Shown one piece after another: positions 33,620 through 43,556 of a stretch of DNA of 64,000 nt. The DNA is from Chloroflexi bacterium UBA6077 (GTDB taxonomy: Bacteria > Chloroflexota > UBA6077), in NCBI GenBank assembly GCA_002436065.1, contig DIXP01000098.1, positions 16,420 to 80,419 of the forward strand, in the 5' to 3' direction. Position numbers and translations under genes: made by a program. Within the stretch, counting starts at the first letter, position 1, and the number at the start of each line of letters is the position of its first letter. The notes beneath the pieces were generated by a model. It saw nothing but the letters and a program-made list of their open reading frames with translations, was not told the origin of the DNA and did no database searches.

Positions 33620-34978
33620 ATGGACCCCCTGTTGGCGGCGCGGCTGCAGATGGCCTTTTCGCTCGGCTTCCACATGCTGTTCGCCGCGGCCGGTATGGCG
33701 CTTCCCCTGATGATGGTCCTTGCCGAGGGGATATGGATGGTGACTGGCAATGAGGACGCCCGCCGGCTGGCTCGCACCTGGACCAGGGGGACCGCTGTGC
33801 TCTTTGCCCTGGGAGCGGTGTCTGGCACGGCCCTCTCCTTCGAGTTGGGGCTACTCTGGCCGCGGCTGATGGCCTTCGCAGGCCCGGTCATGGGGCCGGC
33901 CTTCGCCCTGGAGGGGTACGCATTCTTCATCGAGGCGATCTTCCTTGGGCTCTATCTCTACGGCTGGGGTCGCCTGGCCACCCACCTGCACTGGCTGTCC
34001 GGTTGGGCCGTGGTGGTCGGCGGCATCTCCTCGGGACTTATCGTCGTCGCGGCCGTATCCTGGATGCAGAGGCCGCTGGGCTACACGGTAGGAGCGAACG
34101 GGTTGGTGCAGGACGTGGTCCCACTGCTGGCCATCTTCAATCCAGCCTTCGGCCTGATGACGATCCACTCCGCCCTTTCCACCCTCCAGGCCATCGGCTT
34201 CGCGCTGGCGGGGGGCTACGCCCTGGCCCTGCTGCTCAACCGACGACCCGAGAGGAACAGGTACAACCGCATCGCCGTCACCCTGGCGATGGCGGTTGCC
34301 TTGGTGCCGGCCCTGGCCCAGATCGTCACCGGGGACTTCCTGGCGCAGCGACTCTACACCGCCCAACCGCCCAAACTGGCGGCTATGGAGGGACAGTTCC
34401 AAACGGAGCGATGCGCCCCTCTCCGCATCCTGGGATGGCCGGTTCCCGCGGACCAGCAGACCTACTTTGCCATCGAGATCCCCTGCGGGCTGAGCTTCCT
34501 GGCTGCCCGAGACCCCAACGCTGAGGTCCAGGGTCTCTCCGCCTTTCCCCTAGATCAGTGGCCCCCAACTCAGATCGTGCATCCAGCCTTTCAAATTATG
34601 GTGGCATCTGGATTCGCTATGGTGGGACTGGCAGCGTGGTTCTGGTGGGCCTGGTGGCGAGACCGGAGGGGGGTGCGCGATTGGACGACCCGGCGCTGGC
34701 TGTTGGTTGCCCTGGCCCTGGCGACCCCCCTCGGTTTCCTCAGCCTGGAGAGCGGGTGGACGGTGACCGAGACAGGCAGACAACCCTGGGTCGTGTATCA
34801 GGTCCTGCGCACTCAGGATGCCGTCACTCCCATTCCCAGCATTTGGGCCTCCCTGACTGGCTTCATCCTTCTGTATGGGGGGCTGTCGATAGCGCTGGTC
34901 CTGCTGCTACGTAGGATAGCCGCCGATGAGGGCTCCGACAGGCCGGAAGACGAGGATTCCTACGATGCCTACGGCTGA
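33620..34978 (+). CDS. cydA: Cytochrome bd-type quinol oxidase subunit I
   Basis: 452 residues from ATG 33620 (ggag nine bases upstream); the frame is open back to 33551. About nine helices. Heme ligand His18 in GFHMLFAAAG, a second His in MTIHSALST, and Met in FQIMVASGF. The quinol-site residues lie in QPPKLAAMEG, and GRQPWVVYQVLRT is the hallmark of the family. The Q-loop is short, as in CioA-type oxidases. It reduces oxygen to water with quinol, suiting microaerobic life or oxygen protection. Confidence 0.93.
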   Translation: MDPLLAARLQMAFSLGFHMLFAAAGMALPLMMVLAEGIWMVTGNEDARRLARTWTRGTAVLFALGAVSGTALSFELGLLWPRLMAFAGPVMGPAFALEGYAFFIEAIFLGLYLYGWGRLATHLHWLSGWAVVVGGISSGLIVVAAVSWMQRPLGYTVGANGLVQDVVPLLAIFNPAFGLMTIHSALSTLQAIGFALAGGYALALLLNRRPERNRYNRIAVTLAMAVALVPALAQIVTGDFLAQRLYTAQPPKLAAMEGQFQTERCAPLRILGWPVPADQQTYFAIEIPCGLSFLAARDPNAEVQGLSAFPLDQWPPTQIVHPAFQIMVASGFAMVGLAAWFWWAWWRDRRGVRDWTTRRWLLVALALATPLGFLSLESGWTVTETGRQPWVVYQVLRTQDAVTPIPSIWASLTGFILLYGGLSIALVLLLRRIAADEGSDRPEDEDSYDAYG

Positions 34979-36005
34979 CGTTCTCCCCGATCTGGTGGCT
35001 TCCCTGGCCATCGTTGCCCTCACGGCCTATCTGGTCCTGGGCGGGGCGGACTTCGGAGGTGGGGTCTGGAACCTGCTAGCCAGCGGTCCCAGGACGGATG
35101 AGCAGAGGACTGCTGTGGCTGCGGCAATTGGGCCCGTATGGGAAGCCAACCACGTCTGGCTGATCTTCCTGGTGGTGATCCTCTTCACAGCGTTCCCGCT
35201 CGCCTTCTCGGTCCTCAGCGTGGCCCTCTTCTGGCTGGGTCACCTGGTGCTCTTGGGCATCGTCCTCCGGGGCGCCGCGTTCGTTTTTCGTGCCCACGGC
35301 CACGAGGCAGCCCGCTCGCCACTCAATTGGGGGAACACCTTCGGGGTGGCGAGCCTATTCACACCGGTGCTGCTGGGGGCTGCCCTGGGGGTCATCGCCT
35401 CGGGAAGGATTCGGGTGGTTGATGGTGTCGTGCAGGGCGCGGCCGAAGGGCTGTGGATAAGTCCCTTCCCTCTGGCAGCCGGACTCCTCGTCCTGGCGGT
35501 CTGTGCCTATCTGGCCGCGGTCTACCTGACGCTGGAGACCCGGGGCGACCTCCGTGAGGATTTCCGGAAAAGAGGGCTGGGGGCGTGGGCCTTCGGTGGC
35601 GCTGCCTTCGCCGCCACGATCCTCCTCGCTTGGTTCGAGGCTCCCAACCTGTGGAGCGGTCCGGCTGTAAGGCTGGCGGCTGGTACTCTGGCGGCGGGGG
35701 CGATCCTGGCTCTCGGATCGGGCTTAGCGCTGTGGCAGCGTCGCTTCTCCACGGCCCGCGTGCTGGCGATCGGACAGGTGGCGCTGCTGGTGGCAGGATG
35801 GGCGCTGGCCCAACGCCCTTATATCCTCTATCCGGACCTGACCATCCAGGAGGCGGCGGCCCCGGCGGCCACCCTCAGCTTCGTCCTCTGGACGCTCCCC
35901 TTCGGCATGGTCCTGCTTGTCCCCTCCCTTGCCCTCCTCTTCGCCGTCTTCAAAGGGCTCAACCCCGCTGTGGAGCGAGACAGGGGGCCGCGAGCGGGGA
36001 CCTAG
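34965..36005 (+). CDS. cydB: Cytochrome bd-type quinol oxidase subunit II
   Basis: 346 residues from ATG 34965, overlapping cydA by 14 bases; an upstream ATG at 34926 is less likely. Motifs GGADFGGGVWNLLA, PVWEANHVWLIFLVVILFTA and RGAAFVFRAH are conserved in CydB. About eight helices. No cydX-like small gene or cydDC transporter follows. The stop overlaps the stop of the convergent HEAT-repeat gene. Confidence 0.94.
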   Translation: MPTADVLPDLVASLAIVALTAYLVLGGADFGGGVWNLLASGPRTDEQRTAVAAAIGPVWEANHVWLIFLVVILFTAFPLAFSVLSVALFWLGHLVLLGIVLRGAAFVFRAHGHEAARSPLNWGNTFGVASLFTPVLLGAALGVIASGRIRVVDGVVQGAAEGLWISPFPLAAGLLVLAVCAYLAAVYLTLETRGDLREDFRKRGLGAWAFGGAAFAATILLAWFEAPNLWSGPAVRLAAGTLAAGAILALGSGLALWQRRFSTARVLAIGQVALLVAGWALAQRPYILYPDLTIQEAAAPAATLSFVLWTLPFGMVLLVPSLALLFAVFKGLNPAVERDRGPRAGT

Positions 36006-36658
36006 GGCTGGGAATGGCGAGACAGCTCATCGAGAGCATCTCTGGCAAGCCCTCCCACCGTCGTGGCCCGAACCTCTCCATCCATATAGATTGCGATCTG
36101 GTTTGTGTCAGACAGGAGGCCCCTGAGGCCGGCGGCAGCCTCTGGATGCGCAATCCGGCCGAGGCACCACACGGCCGCGCCCCGCACATGGGGGTCCCGG
36201 TCAGAGAGCAACCTGATGGCCATGGGAGCCGCTTCGGCGACCAAGGCCGGCGCAACCGACGCGATTCGTCCGATTGCCCAGAGGATTCCCGGCCGAAAGT
36301 ACGCCTCTTCCAGATTCTCGAACAGGGATACCACCATCGGGGCATAGTCGGCGAAAAGCTGCGGACGGTTGGCAACGATCTCACCGATGGCCTCCGGAGC
36401 GCTCCAACCCACTGAGCCCGATTCATCGCTTAAGGACCAGAACAGTCGACGAACGATGCCCCGGACGAACTCTGGATCTCGGTCGGCTACGACGCCGGCT
36501 GCCGCACCCAGCGCCTCGACGGCTCGCCAGCGAAGCAGCCCATCGAGTTGGTAGGTGAACGGGAGCAGTCGGCTGAGGGTCCGGCGGTCCACCTCCGCCT
36601 CGCTGCGGATCCCATTCAAGTCGCGATTTTCTAGTCTGTCGCGCATCCGCTCATGCAT
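36002..36658 (-). CDS. HEAT-repeat protein (DVU0298 type)
   Basis: 218 residues made of helical repeats of about 35 residues, e.g. LLRWRAVEALGAAAGVVADRD, SVGWSAPEAIGEIVANRP and HVRGAAVWCLGRIAHPEA. The same architecture is found in the DVU0298 family, which is common in anaerobes and probably mediates protein-protein contacts. No catalytic motif. It converges on cydB with overlapping stop codons (36002-36005), leaving no room for a terminator. Confidence 0.8.
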   Translation of the reverse strand: MHERMRDRLENRDLNGIRSEAEVDRRTLSRLLPFTYQLDGLLRWRAVEALGAAAGVVADRDPEFVRGIVRRLFWSLSDESGSVGWSAPEAIGEIVANRPQLFADYAPMVVSLFENLEEAYFRPGILWAIGRIASVAPALVAEAAPMAIRLLSDRDPHVRGAAVWCLGRIAHPEAAAGLRGLLSDTNQIAIYMDGEVRATTVGGLARDALDELSRHSQP

Positions 36659-36867
36659 CTTCCAGCCCTCTTCACCTACAAGCTCGACTCCGCTTTCTTA
36701 TCCAGGATCTCGTGGCCAGACTATCAAAGGCGTTACAGAAATGCAAAAGCCGGGCATATACGCTTGACCCCATGATCGGGCCTGCTATGATGGCAAACGG
36801 CCCCCGGGGGCGCCACCGTTTTCCTCGTTCCGCGATGAGTTGTCAACTTTGGGAGGGTAATCAAGGT

Positions 36868-37761
36868 ATGAGCGTGGATTGGAGTGCCGAAGGGGACGTG
36901 AAGGAGCTGCAGGGGCTTCTCGTCGAGGCCATCAAGAGCTACGTGGCGGAATCGCCACTCAACCGGCTGAGCAAGATCGACAACACGCCCATCTTCGAGG
37001 AACCCCTGGTTGGGTTCGCCGATGGAGACGATCCGTTGTTCGATCAGTACAAGAAGGTGGTAGGAGAGTTTCACCTGACACCCCGGCAGGCACTGGACGC
37101 CGCAGTGGTCACGGAGATGGCAGCGCCGGACAGGTTGAGCGTGGTTTCCTGGATACTGCCGATAGCAGGGAAGACCAAGCAGGCCAACCGGGAGATGACC
37201 GAAGGGCCTTCCCTTCGATGGAACAACAGCCGATTCCAGGGCGAGGAGTTCAATGAGAGCCTTCGCCGGCACGTGGTTTCGCTGCTCGAGAGGAGAGGCT
37301 ATATTGCGGTGGCGCCGATGCTGGCCAGCTACTTCAAGGTGTATGATCTGCCCAACGGCAGAGCCTCCAATTGGTCGGAGCGACACGCTGCCTACGCGGC
37401 GGGGCACGGTACCTTCAGCCTTACCGACGGCCTGATCACGGCAAGAGGGATAGCCCATCGCTGTGGAAGTGTGGTGGTAAATGCCGCCTTCGTTCCCAGC
37501 CCGCGCCCCTACTCTCACCACCTCGAGTACTGCCTTGGCGCAAACGGCGAGAAGTGCCTCGTGTGCGCTGGTCGCTGCCCGGCCGACGCCATCGGACCTC
37601 AGGGCCACGACAAGCTGAAGTGCAGGGAACTGCTGTTCGTGAAACAGCAGGATTGGGTGAAGAAACCCGGGTACATGGGAAGCTACGGAGGCTGCGGCCT
37701 GTGCCAGACCGGCGTGCCCTGCGAATCGGGGATCCCCAGACGACCACAGGGGGGCGAATAG
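36868..37761 (+). CDS. 4Fe-4S protein, epoxyqueuosine reductase-like
   Basis: 297 residues from ATG 36868, with gggaggg upstream; the open frame reaches 36712 but the added part is not conserved-looking. The N-terminal half has PLFDQYKKVVGEFHLTPRQAL and a SWILPI segment like the QueG fold. GTFSLTDGLITARGIAHRCGSVVVNA and two Cys clusters (EKCLVCAGRCPADAI; GGCGLCQTGVPCESGIP) would bind two 4Fe-4S centres. It is shorter than QueG (about 380), and the HEAT-like C-terminus of QueG is missing. It may be a relative with another reduction role. Confidence 0.75.
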   Translation: MSVDWSAEGDVKELQGLLVEAIKSYVAESPLNRLSKIDNTPIFEEPLVGFADGDDPLFDQYKKVVGEFHLTPRQALDAAVVTEMAAPDRLSVVSWILPIAGKTKQANREMTEGPSLRWNNSRFQGEEFNESLRRHVVSLLERRGYIAVAPMLASYFKVYDLPNGRASNWSERHAAYAAGHGTFSLTDGLITARGIAHRCGSVVVNAAFVPSPRPYSHHLEYCLGANGEKCLVCAGRCPADAIGPQGHDKLKCRELLFVKQQDWVKKPGYMGSYGGCGLCQTGVPCESGIPRRPQGGE

Positions 37762-37794
37762 AGGCCTACCCGTAGACGGGACCTCCCCCGGACA

Positions 37795-37824
37795 TTGACG
37801 TCCGTTTTAGGGTTGCGCTATAAT
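37795..37824 (+). promoter_or_regulatory. Promoter of the tRNA-tuf operon
   Basis: TTGACG, 18 bases, TATAAT, about 65 bases upstream of tRNA-Tyr. Near-consensus, as expected for a tRNA/EF-Tu transcript. Confidence 0.7.
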
Positions 37825-37890
37825 ATCTAGGTGCCTAGGCGCGTTGGCGCACCCCCGCAAGCCGGGCAGCACGGATGGCGGGCAATGCGG

Positions 37891-37978
37891 GGAGGGGTGG
37901 GTGAGTGGCTAATACCAACGGTCTGTAAAACCGTCGCCCTGACGGGCTACACAGGTTCGAATCCTGTCCCCTCCACCA
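37891..37978 (+). tRNA. tRNA-Tyr (anticodon GTA)
   Basis: 88 bases, class II tRNA with a long variable arm. Acceptor ggagggg / cccctcc, anticodon loop ctgtaaa, T-arm acaggttcgaatcctgt, encoded CCA. Confidence 0.96.
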
Positions 37979-37994
37979 GGCAGTTAAAGGCCGG

Positions 37995-38070
37995 GCCCAC
38001 ATAGCTCAGTCGGTAGAGCGCGATCTTGGTAAGATCGAGGTCACCAGTTCGAATCTGGTTGTGGGCTCCA
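37995..38070 (+). tRNA. tRNA-Thr (anticodon GGT)
   Basis: 76 bases. Acceptor gcccaca / tgtgggc, D-arm gctcagtcggtagagc, anticodon loop ttggtaa, T-arm ccagttcgaatctgg, encoded CCA. Placed between tRNA-Tyr and tuf, the arrangement known from tufB operons. Confidence 0.96.
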
Positions 38071-38086
38071 TTACACCTCAGTTACG

Positions 38087-38111
38087 AAATAGACCGGCAA
38101 CGGTCTATTTT
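38087..38111 (+). other. Hairpin between tRNA-Thr and tuf
   Basis: Nine-base perfect stem aaatagacc / ggtctattt with a six-base loop, then tt. Weak terminator or RNA processing site that would separate tRNA precursors from the tuf message. Confidence 0.5.
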
Positions 38112-38204
38112 GGCGAATGGAGAGGTTGGTCCTCGGTAGTCGCAGAGCCACTCAGGTAGACAAACCCACATTGCAAGAAGAAGAGAGAAGGAAGGTGCGC
38201 CGCC

Positions 38205-39404
<1,200 letters not shown>

Positions 39405-39416
39405 GATAATCCAGGA

Positions 39417-39581
39417 ATGGCCAAGAAAGCAGATAGAATCCTGATTGCCCTGGCGTGTACCGAGTGCAGGGAGCGCACCTACCACACGGAGAAAAACAGG
39501 AAGAACGATCCTGACCGGCTGGTGTTGCGCAAGTACTGCCCGCGTTGCAGAGCACACAGGGAGCACAGAGAGCAGAAGTAG
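39417..39581 (+). CDS. rpmG: 50S ribosomal protein L33
   Basis: 54 residues, MAKKADRILIALACTECRER onward, with KYCPRC near the end. The two CxxC pairs show the zinc-binding form of L33. It lies 12 bases after tuf, before tRNA-Trp and secE, a conserved location for rpmG. Confidence 0.93.
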   Translation: MAKKADRILIALACTECRERTYHTEKNRKNDPDRLVLRKYCPRCRAHREHREQK

Positions 39582-39644
39582 CGGATACGGAGAAGGGGAT
39601 GCGTGGCGTTCGAGCCCGCGTCCCTATGGTTCCGTGTCGGGCGC

Positions 39645-39674
39645 TTGACATTCTGCCCCGACGGCTGGTAGCAT
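39645..39674 (+). promoter_or_regulatory. Promoter of tRNA-Trp, secE, nusG and ribosomal genes
   Basis: TTGACA, 18 bases, TAGCAT, 67 bases upstream of tRNA-Trp. Perfect -35 box. It makes a second entry point into the cluster, after rpmG. Confidence 0.6.
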
Positions 39675-39740
39675 CCTGGTTGCGGGGACAGTCTCGTCAC
39701 AGTCGTATTGCGCCCCGCGAAGCCAGTATCTGGGCGGCGT

Positions 39741-39817
<77 letters not shown>

Positions 39818-39908
39818 TGCAGCGTTCGGTGCGGACGGTGACGCACTCGGCGGGACATGCCGAGGGTACCAGGCGACTACACTATACCAAAGGCGAAGTA
39901 GGACAAGA

Positions 39909-40142
39909 ATGCCCGTCAAAGAGCAAAGCAAGAAGGGCAGAGCAAATCAGCCAGGACAGGTTGACCGCGCGCGCGGGTTCCTGCGAGAGATCCGGTCGGA
40001 ACTGAGGAAAGTGGTGTGGCCTACCCGGCGGGAGGCAGTCAATCTGACGATGATAGTGATTGGCGTGTCGGTTGCTGTTGGCCTCTTTCTCGGTTTTGCC
40101 GACTTCGTGTTCGCGGAGTTTTTCCAGTTGCTGCTGAGATAG
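39909..40142 (+). CDS. secE: Protein translocase subunit SecE
   Basis: 77 residues from ATG 39909. One C-terminal membrane helix preceded by the conserved amphipathic RSELRKVVWPTRREAVNLT segment. It clamps SecY in the membrane. The upstream extension of the frame covers the tRNA and is not coding. 31 bases separate it from nusG. Confidence 0.95.
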   Translation: MPVKEQSKKGRANQPGQVDRARGFLREIRSELRKVVWPTRREAVNLTMIVIGVSVAVGLFLGFADFVFAEFFQLLLR

Positions 40143-40173
40143 CGGCAAACCTATTGTCTCGATTGAGAGCGTA

Positions 40174-40770
40174 ATGGAACAGGAAGAGACACAAGCTCAA
40201 GTCGTAGAGCAAGAGGGCCAGGAAAAGGAAGCCGAGAGAACGCACCCTGATGCCAAGTGGTACGTCATCCACACCTACTCGGGTTACGAGAACAAGGTGA
40301 AGACGAACTTGGAGCACAGGATCGACTCGATGGGTGCCCAGGATCAGATCTTCAAGGTAGTCATCCCGACGGAAGACGAGATGGAGATCCGAGACGGCCA
40401 GCGGCGTACCGTGCAGCGTAAGGTCTTCCCTGGCTACGTGCTGGTGCAGATGTTGTTGACGGATCACTCATGGCACGTGGTGCGGAATACGCCTGGCGTC
40501 ACTGGCTTTGTTGGCTCTGGAAGCAAGCCTACTCCGCTTCTGGATGACGAAGTGAAGCAGATCTTGAAGGCGATGCGACGAGAGGCGCCTAAGATCAAGG
40601 TTAGCTTCTCCAGGGGCGAGAAGGTGAAGGTGGTTGACGGGCCGTTCACCGACTTCATTGGGGTTGTGGATGACATAAACCTCGAGAAGGGTAAGGTGCG
40701 TGTCCTGGTCTCGTTCTTTGGCCGTGAGACCCCAGTGGAGCTGGATTTCCTTCAGGTCACCAGGGTCTAA
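40174..40770 (+). CDS. nusG: Transcription termination/antitermination protein NusG
   Basis: 198 residues. An acidic N-terminal extension of about 25 residues, then the NGN domain starting KWYVIHTYSGYENKVK and a KOW domain (GEKVKVVDGPFTDFIGVVDDI) near the C-terminus. It couples RNA polymerase to Rho and ribosomes. secE-nusG-rplK order is conserved. Confidence 0.97.
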   Translation: MEQEETQAQVVEQEGQEKEAERTHPDAKWYVIHTYSGYENKVKTNLEHRIDSMGAQDQIFKVVIPTEDEMEIRDGQRRTVQRKVFPGYVLVQMLLTDHSWHVVRNTPGVTGFVGSGSKPTPLLDDEVKQILKAMRREAPKIKVSFSRGEKVKVVDGPFTDFIGVVDDINLEKGKVRVLVSFFGRETPVELDFLQVTRV

Positions 40771-40894
40771 GAGGTACAAGAGTCGAGGGTCGACAGTCGA
40801 GAAGCGGTGAGCGAGAGGGCTTCGCACCATTAGCTTCTCGGCTTTTGTTGATAGCCGACGGCTGGCAGCTGAAGGCTGGTGTAAGGAGAGCTAT

Positions 40895-41317
40895 ATGGCG
40901 AAGAAAGTCAAGGCCGTTGTAAAGCTGCAGATTACCGCGGGGAAGGCGACACCGGCTCCGCCCGTTGGCCCTGCGCTGGGCCAGCACGGCGTGAACATTA
41001 TGGCCTTCTGCAAGGAATACAACGAGCGGACCGCAAGTCAGGCCGGAATGGTCATTCCGGCGGAGATCACCATTTTCGAGGACAGGTCCTTTACCTTCAT
41101 TGTCAAGACTCCCCCGACGGTGGATCTGATAAAGAAGGCGCTCGGCACCGACAAGGGCTCGGCCACGCCCAACAGCACCAAGGTCGGGAGCCTCTCGCGC
41201 GACAAGGTGCGTGAGATCGCCGAGACGAAGATGAAGGATCTAAACGCCATCGACCTGGATGGCGCCGTCAAGATGGTCGAGGGCACCGCCCGGAGCATGG
41301 GAGTCACGATTAGCTAA
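40895..41317 (+). CDS. rplK: 50S ribosomal protein L11
   Basis: 140 residues, complete. KLQITAGKATPAPPVGPALGQ at the start and a C-terminal rRNA-binding domain with MKDLNAIDLDGAVKMVEGTA. The 124-base gap to nusG contains gctga-type repeat sequence (about 40853-40880) followed by the ribosome site aaggaga. Confidence 0.97.
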   Translation: MAKKVKAVVKLQITAGKATPAPPVGPALGQHGVNIMAFCKEYNERTASQAGMVIPAEITIFEDRSFTFIVKTPPTVDLIKKALGTDKGSATPNSTKVGSLSRDKVREIAETKMKDLNAIDLDGAVKMVEGTARSMGVTIS

Positions 41318-41367
41318 TCATTTTGTGGGAGGGCCTTAGGGCCCGCCATTACCACGAGGAGGTTGCG

Positions 41368-42081
41368 ATGCCAAGTCACGGCAAGAAGTACATAGAGGCT
41401 GCGAAGAAGGTGGACGAGGACAAGCTCTACCCGCCTTCGGATGCCATCAAGCTGCTCCGCGAGATTTCGTACACCAAGTTCGACCCCACTATTGAGATTC
41501 ACATTCGCACCAGCGTTGACCCTCGGCACGCTGACCAGATGGTGAGAGGCCTGGCCGTATTGCCTGCAGGCACCGGCAAAGAGGTCCGTGTCCTGGCTTT
41601 TGCCCAGGGCGACAAGGCCAGGGAAGCCGAACAGGCGGGTGCCACCTATGTGGGCGCCCAGGATATGGTCCAGAAGATCGAGGGCGGCTGGCTCGAGTTC
41701 GACGTAGCGGTGGCCACCCCCGACATGATGGGCATGGTTGGCAAGCTCGGAAAGATCCTCGGTCGGCGAGGGCTAATGCCCAACCCGAAGGCCGGAACCA
41801 TCTCCTTCGAGATCGGCAAGGTAATCAAAGAGGTGAAGGCTGGTCGCGTGGAGTTCAGGGTGGACAAGACCGCCGTCATCCACGTACCCATCGGCAAGCT
41901 GAGCTTCACTGATGATCAGATTGCCACCAACCTGGCATCGCTAATGGACGCTGTCATTAGGGCAAAGCCCAGTGGCGTCAAGGGGCAGTACATCCAGACC
42001 ATCGCCATGGCCTCCAGCATGAGCCCTAGCGTGAGGCTGGATCTGCAGCCCACCATGGCACTGGCCTCCGCTGGAGCCTAG
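41368..42081 (+). CDS. rplA: 50S ribosomal protein L1
   Basis: 237 residues from ATG 41368, with gaggagg upstream. Typical sequence KKYIEAAKKVDEDKLYPPSD, GMVGKLGKILGRRGLMPNPK and C-terminal MDAVIRAKPSGVKGQYIQT. L1 also represses the rplKA message in many bacteria. Confidence 0.97.
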   Translation: MPSHGKKYIEAAKKVDEDKLYPPSDAIKLLREISYTKFDPTIEIHIRTSVDPRHADQMVRGLAVLPAGTGKEVRVLAFAQGDKAREAEQAGATYVGAQDMVQKIEGGWLEFDVAVATPDMMGMVGKLGKILGRRGLMPNPKAGTISFEIGKVIKEVKAGRVEFRVDKTAVIHVPIGKLSFTDDQIATNLASLMDAVIRAKPSGVKGQYIQTIAMASSMSPSVRLDLQPTMALASAGA

Positions 42082-42316
42082 CGCACAGAACTTTTGACAA
42101 CCCAATAAGCTACGAGCTGTAGACAGCGGGCGTGCCCTATAGGCACTTAATCTGGCCTGCCGAGGCGATCAGAAGGAACGAGACTCCTGGATCTCTCTGG
42201 AGTATCTGGAGTTGAAGGGCCTTTGGCCTTGGTGGCCAAAGGCCCTTTTTGCTGCGATACAGCCTGTTTTGCACCCACGTGAGTGCATCTACCGTTGGTG
42301 GAAAGGAGGTGAACCA
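42082..42316 (+). promoter_or_regulatory. Ribosomal L10 leader
   Basis: The 235-base gap before rplJ contains no open frame but several pairings, ending in a perfect terminator and then a strong ribosome site. Position and form match the L10 leader, in which L10-L12 complex binding controls its own operon. I did not identify a separate promoter here. Confidence 0.65.
42215..42250 (+). terminator. Attenuator terminator in the L10 leader
   Basis: Fourteen-base perfect stem aagggcctttggcc / ggccaaaggccctt, loop ttggt, then ttt. It sits 67 bases before the rplJ start, so readthrough must be regulated or partial. Confidence 0.8.
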
Positions 42317-42865
42317 TTGCCTAGACAGAAGGAGCCGAGGAAAGAGAAGGTCGGCGCAGTTGAAGAGTTGAGCCAGATGCTCTCGAACAGCAACCTGGTC
42401 GTCCTAACCGACTATCGAGGGCTGACCGTTGCTGAGATGGCCGGTCTTCGTAAGAAGCTGCGAGACCAGAAGGTCGAGCTGAGGGTAGCAAAGAACACCA
42501 TGATGCGCTTCGCTGCCGAGAAGGTTGGCAAGAGCGCCATCAGCGATGTGCTGGTAGGTCCGAGTGCGGCAGCCTTTAGCCATGGCGACGAGGCAGCTGC
42601 GGCCAAAGCCCTGACGGACTTCGAGCGCAGCTCGAAGGTGTTCAAGATCAAGGGTGGACTGCTTGGTCAGCGAGCCGTCACCGCAGCAGAGATCGCGACG
42701 TTAGCGGCTCTGCCGCCCAGGGAAGTGCTGTTGTCCCAGGTATTGGCCGGGTTCCAGTCACCTATCGCGGGCCTTGTTGGTACCCTTGGAGGCGTGATCA
42801 GCGGCCTGGTGGGCACTCTGGAAGCCCGACGACGCCAGCTCGAGGAGCAGGGAGCTGCTGCCTGA
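42317..42865 (+). CDS. rplJ: 50S ribosomal protein L10
   Basis: 182 residues from TTG 42317, nine bases after a perfect aaggaggtga. The open frame extends upstream through the attenuator but is not used. NSNLVVLTDYRGLTVAEMAGLRKKLR and KNTMMRFA are typical. The C-terminal helix binds L7/L12 dimers. Confidence 0.96.
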   Translation: MPRQKEPRKEKVGAVEELSQMLSNSNLVVLTDYRGLTVAEMAGLRKKLRDQKVELRVAKNTMMRFAAEKVGKSAISDVLVGPSAAAFSHGDEAAAAKALTDFERSSKVFKIKGGLLGQRAVTAAEIATLAALPPREVLLSQVLAGFQSPIAGLVGTLGGVISGLVGTLEARRRQLEEQGAAA

Positions 42866-43000
42866 TTATGCCAGCACTGAGTGGTGCGGCGGCGCAGGGA
42901 GTCTGGATAGCCCCTGCCGGGGTTGGTGATGTCACGAACCAGCCCCACCCATGAATGGTTATGAAGGCGCGGCTAGCGCATACCGATGAAAGGATGAGAG

Positions 43001-43378
<378 letters not shown>

Positions 43379-43391
43379 CAATCAGGGGAAG

Positions 43392-43418
43392 GGGGCGGGT
43401 TCGCAAGACCCGCCCCTC
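43392..43418 (+). terminator. Hairpin after rplL
   Basis: Nine-base perfect stem ggggcgggt / acccgcccc with loop tcgcaag, 13 bases after the rplL stop. No T-tract, but the position fits the operon end. Confidence 0.6.
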
Positions 43419-43556
43419 GCGCCATTTCCGTGGTGCAGGCTTACGTCCCCTGCAGTCTTGTGGTTGGAGAACCGTCTTCGCGCAACGAGACGCGGTGGGG
43501 CACACCACTACGCTCGTAAATAGCCAACTGGATGACACAGGGCAGAGCGCCCTGCA

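Noticed and set aside
36712..36867. N-terminal extension of the 4Fe-4S protein
   Set aside because: The added residues look random and the ATG at 36868 has a better ribosome site and a start typical of relatives.
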